NCBI RefSeq assembly: GCF_009708175.1
Contig: NZ_WMBB01000003.1
Coordinates: 310,001 to 374,000, forward strand
From: Nocardia aurantiaca
Lineage (GTDB): Bacteria; Actinomycetota; Actinomycetes; Mycobacteriales; Mycobacteriaceae
Direction of reading: 5' to 3'
DNA: 64,000 bases
Below, in pieces: positions 61,590-64,000 of this stretch. The notes under the pieces were generated by a model. The model saw only the letters and a program-made list of their open reading frames with translations. It searched no databases and was not told the DNA's origin. Position 1 is the stretch's first letter; every line of letters begins with the position of its first letter. The translations under genes and the position numbers were made by a program.

Positions 61590-63359
61590 ATGCGCGTCAT
61601 GGCGCAACTGGCCATGGTCATGAACCTGGACAAGTGCATCGGCTGCCACACCTGCAGCGTCACCTGCAAGCAGGCCTGGACCAACCGCTCCGGAACCGAA
61701 TACGTGTGGTTCAACAATGTGGAAACCCGTCCGGGACAAGGGTATCCGCGCCGCTACGAGGACCAGCAGAAGTGGAAGGGCGGCTGGACCCTCGACAAGA
61801 GGGGCCGCCTGACCCTGAAGTCCGGGTCGCGAATGAAGCGGCTGCTCAATATCTTCGCCAACCCGGACCTGCCCACGGTCAGCGATTACTACGACCCGTG
61901 GAGCTACGACTACGACAACCTGCTGTCCGCGCCGCAGATGGACACCACGCCGGTGGCGCGGCCGAAGTCGCTGATCACCGGTGAGGACACCAAGGTCACC
62001 TGGGGCGCGAACTGGGACGACTCGCTGGGGTCGGGACCCGAGCAGGTGGGCAAGGACCCGTTGCTGGCCAAGCTCTCCGAGCAGGTCAAGCTCGAGTTCG
62101 AGCAGACGTTCATGTTCTACCTGCCGCGCATCTGCGAGCACTGCCTCAACCCCTCATGCGCGGCCTCCTGCCCGTCGGGTGCGATCTACAAACGCGCCGA
62201 GGACGGCATCGTCCTCGTCGACCAGGACACATGCCGCGGCTGGCGGCAATGCGTCACCGGCTGCCCCTACAAGAAGATCTACTTCAACCACAAAACCGGC
62301 AAAGCAGAAAAATGCACCTTCTGCTACCCACGCGTGGAAGTCGGCATCCCCACCGTCTGCTCGGAAACCTGCGTCGGACGCCTGCGCTACATCGGCGTCA
62401 TGCTCTACGACGCCGACAAGGTCCTCGAAGCCGCGTCGGTCGAGAACGACCAGGACCTCTACCCCTCGCAACTGGGCGTGTTCCTCAACCCCCACGACCC
62501 CCGCGTCATCGCCGAAGCCGAACGCGCCGGCATCTCACCGGAATGGATTGCCGCCGCGCAGGATTCACCGGTCTACAAACTGATCGTCGACTACCAGATC
62601 GCCCTGCCACTGCACCCGGAATACCGCACCATGCCCATGGTCTGGTACGTGCCGCCCCTGTCCCCGGTCGTCGACACCCTCACCCAGACCGGCCACGACG
62701 GGGAGAACCACAACAACCTCTTCGGGGCCATCGATGCCCTGCGAATCCCATTGGAGTACTTGGCCGAACTGTTCACCGCCGGTGAAATCGGCCCGGTCCG
62801 AGCTTCGTTGCAGCGTCTCGCCGGGATGCGATCGTTCATGCGCTCGATCAACCTCGGCCAGGAACCCAACCTGACCATCCCCGACGCGGTCGGACTCGAG
62901 CCCGAGGAAATCGAAGCCATGTACCGGCTGCTCGCCATCGCCAAATACGAGCACCGCTACGTGATCCCCTCCGGCGCGACTTCCCGTGCCCACGAGCTGG
63001 ATTCGCTGGCCACCGGCTGCTCGCTCGACACCGACGGCGGGCCCGGCATGACGGCCTTCGACTACATGGCCGACAAATTCCACCTCACCGACACCAACGG
63101 CGCCACCCCCGACCAGAAAACCAACCGCATCAACCTGTTGAACTGGGACGGCAAGAGCACGAAAGGCTTGGTGCCCAACGGAAGCGGTGCCAATGGCTCC
63201 GGTGCCGATGGCCATGGCGGAAACGGGGCGAACGGCAGCGGCGCCGGCGCACCCATCGCCACGTCCGGGAACGGCGATGGCCACCATGGTTCCGGCATCG
63301 ACGGCGTCAGCAATGGCGCTGCCGCCGCCGAGCCGGAACCCACCGGAGCCACACGATGA
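61590..63359 (+). CDS. narH: Nitrate reductase beta subunit NarH
   Basis: The 589-residue electron-transfer subunit has four clusters: CIGCHTCSVTC (Cys16-26), CEHCLNPSCAASCP, CRGWRQCVTGCPYKK (Trp in place of one Cys, the 3Fe-4S site) and KCTFCYPRV with CSETCVGR. It passes electrons from NarI to NarG. The start MRVMAQLAMVMNLDKC matches the family. From about residue 527 the C-terminus is a Gly/Asn/Ser/His-rich low-complexity tail of about 60 residues, which is not part of the usual fold. The stop overlaps the narJ start (ATGA). Confidence 0.97.
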   Translation: MRVMAQLAMVMNLDKCIGCHTCSVTCKQAWTNRSGTEYVWFNNVETRPGQGYPRRYEDQQKWKGGWTLDKRGRLTLKSGSRMKRLLNIFANPDLPTVSDYYDPWSYDYDNLLSAPQMDTTPVARPKSLITGEDTKVTWGANWDDSLGSGPEQVGKDPLLAKLSEQVKLEFEQTFMFYLPRICEHCLNPSCAASCPSGAIYKRAEDGIVLVDQDTCRGWRQCVTGCPYKKIYFNHKTGKAEKCTFCYPRVEVGIPTVCSETCVGRLRYIGVMLYDADKVLEAASVENDQDLYPSQLGVFLNPHDPRVIAEAERAGISPEWIAAAQDSPVYKLIVDYQIALPLHPEYRTMPMVWYVPPLSPVVDTLTQTGHDGENHNNLFGAIDALRIPLEYLAELFTAGEIGPVRASLQRLAGMRSFMRSINLGQEPNLTIPDAVGLEPEEIEAMYRLLAIAKYEHRYVIPSGATSRAHELDSLATGCSLDTDGGPGMTAFDYMADKFHLTDTNGATPDQKTNRINLLNWDGKSTKGLVPNGSGANGSGADGHGGNGANGSGAGAPIATSGNGDGHHGSGIDGVSNGAAAAEPEPTGATR

Positions 63360-64000
63360 GCCTGCTGAAACTGCGGCGGCGGCCCGAACCCGCCGTCGCC
63401 ATGAGTGAACGCGATCGCCGATTGGTGTGGCGGCTGAGCGCGCTGCTGCTCGACTATCCGAGCGCGCAGACCCTTGCCATGCTCGATGAACTCGACTCCG
63501 CCACAGCGGAATTGCCGGATTCGGTGCGTCCGCTGCTGGCCGGGTTCCTGGCCCACCTGCGTACCGCCGATCCGATCGCGCTGGCCCAGGACTATGTCGA
63601 GACCTTCGATATGCGCCGCCGCGCCAGCCTGCACCTGACCTTCTACGCCTACGGCGACACCCGCAAGCGCGGGATGGCGCTGCTGCGCTTCAAGCACGCC
63701 TACCGGCACGCCGGAGTCGAACTCGGCGACCAGGAACTACCCGACCACCTGCCCGTCCTGCTCGAATTCGCCGCCACCGTCGATCCCGTCGGCGGCGAAC
63801 GACTGCTGGGCGAACACGTCCCGGTGCTGGAACTGCTGCGACTCTCACTGTCCGACAGCGAATCTCCCTACTCCGGGGTGCTGGCGTCGGTGGTGGCGAC
63901 CCTGCCACCGGTCACCACCGCCGACCGCCGGCGCATCGCCGAACTCGCCGCCCAGGGCCCGCCAGAAGAGGCTGTAGGCATCGGCGGCACCGCCGGTCTC
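63356..64000 (+). CDS. narJ: Nitrate reductase assembly chaperone NarJ, 3' end outside window
   Basis: The frame is open for 215 codons to the window edge. It has the NarJ/TorD helical fold: LVWRLSALLLDYPS, LAQDYVETFDMRRRASLHLTFY (the DYVETFDxxRRxSLHLTY core) and LPDHLPVLLEFAA. It delivers Mo cofactor to NarG and keeps NarGH off the membrane until mature. ATG 63356 overlaps the narH stop by four bases. narI is expected just beyond the window. Confidence 0.95.
   Translation, partial: MSLLKLRRRPEPAVAMSERDRRLVWRLSALLLDYPSAQTLAMLDELDSATAELPDSVRPLLAGFLAHLRTADPIALAQDYVETFDMRRRASLHLTFYAYGDTRKRGMALLRFKHAYRHAGVELGDQELPDHLPVLLEFAATVDPVGGERLLGEHVPVLELLRLSLSDSESPYSGVLASVVATLPPVTTADRRRIAELAAQGPPEEAVGIGGTAGL

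Overview
The window is high-GC actinobacterial chromosome. Gene content, short overlaps, GTG starts and gene order point to Nocardia or a close relative in the Mycobacteriales. The block from about 24.5 to 49.6 kb follows the order I remember for Mycobacterium tuberculosis Rv3193c to Rv3204: UPF0182, PDZ/Lon-like protease, DUF2342, E1-like protein, ABC1 kinase, whiB7, uvrD2, mrx1, nudC, K+ channel, adnB, adnA, lipV, ATL. No database was searched, so homology statements rest on motif recognition.

Region 1 (1-19 kb) is accessory. It holds a cut-off small conserved gene, a lipoprotein, a secreted SGNH hydrolase, a drug-type MFS exporter with a beta-domain tail, a PhoU protein and a TetR/FAD-monooxygenase pair with a clear operator. 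A quinone oxidoreductase, the helicase HrpB, a DUF4185 secreted protein, an L,D-transpeptidase, a cutinase-like protein and a GAF/winged-helix regulator follow. Region 2 (19-24.5 kb) has two initiator tRNA genes 3.4 kb apart. A YhgE/Pip membrane protein and a PP2C phosphatase lie between them, followed by an rpf gene with two Crp-type sites and a decayed NmrA-like gene.

Region 3 (24.5-51 kb) is the conserved block. Envelope proteolysis, an orphan E1-like/kinase pair, antibiotic-stress control (whiB7), NAD and thiol housekeeping and double-strand-break resection (adnAB) sit side by side. A SRPBCC-EVE-MarR operon is inserted between uvrD2 and mrx1. A whiB2-like gene with an unknown partner follows.

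Region 4 (51-64 kb) centres on molybdenum. A MobA-MoeA fusion is flanked by two paralogous XRE/MmyB-type regulators. After a 1.5 kb gap that lacks intact genes comes narG-narH-narJ, with narJ cut by the window end. The fusion could supply bis-MGD cofactor to NarG.

The best second-look items are the whiB7 leader (WhiB7-type promoter, 120-codon upstream ORF, terminator and a competing hairpin), the duplicated narG/narH junction that creates a 19-codon ORF, the XRE pair around mobA-moeA, and the orphan E1-like gene. I see no CRISPR array, prophage or intact insertion sequence.
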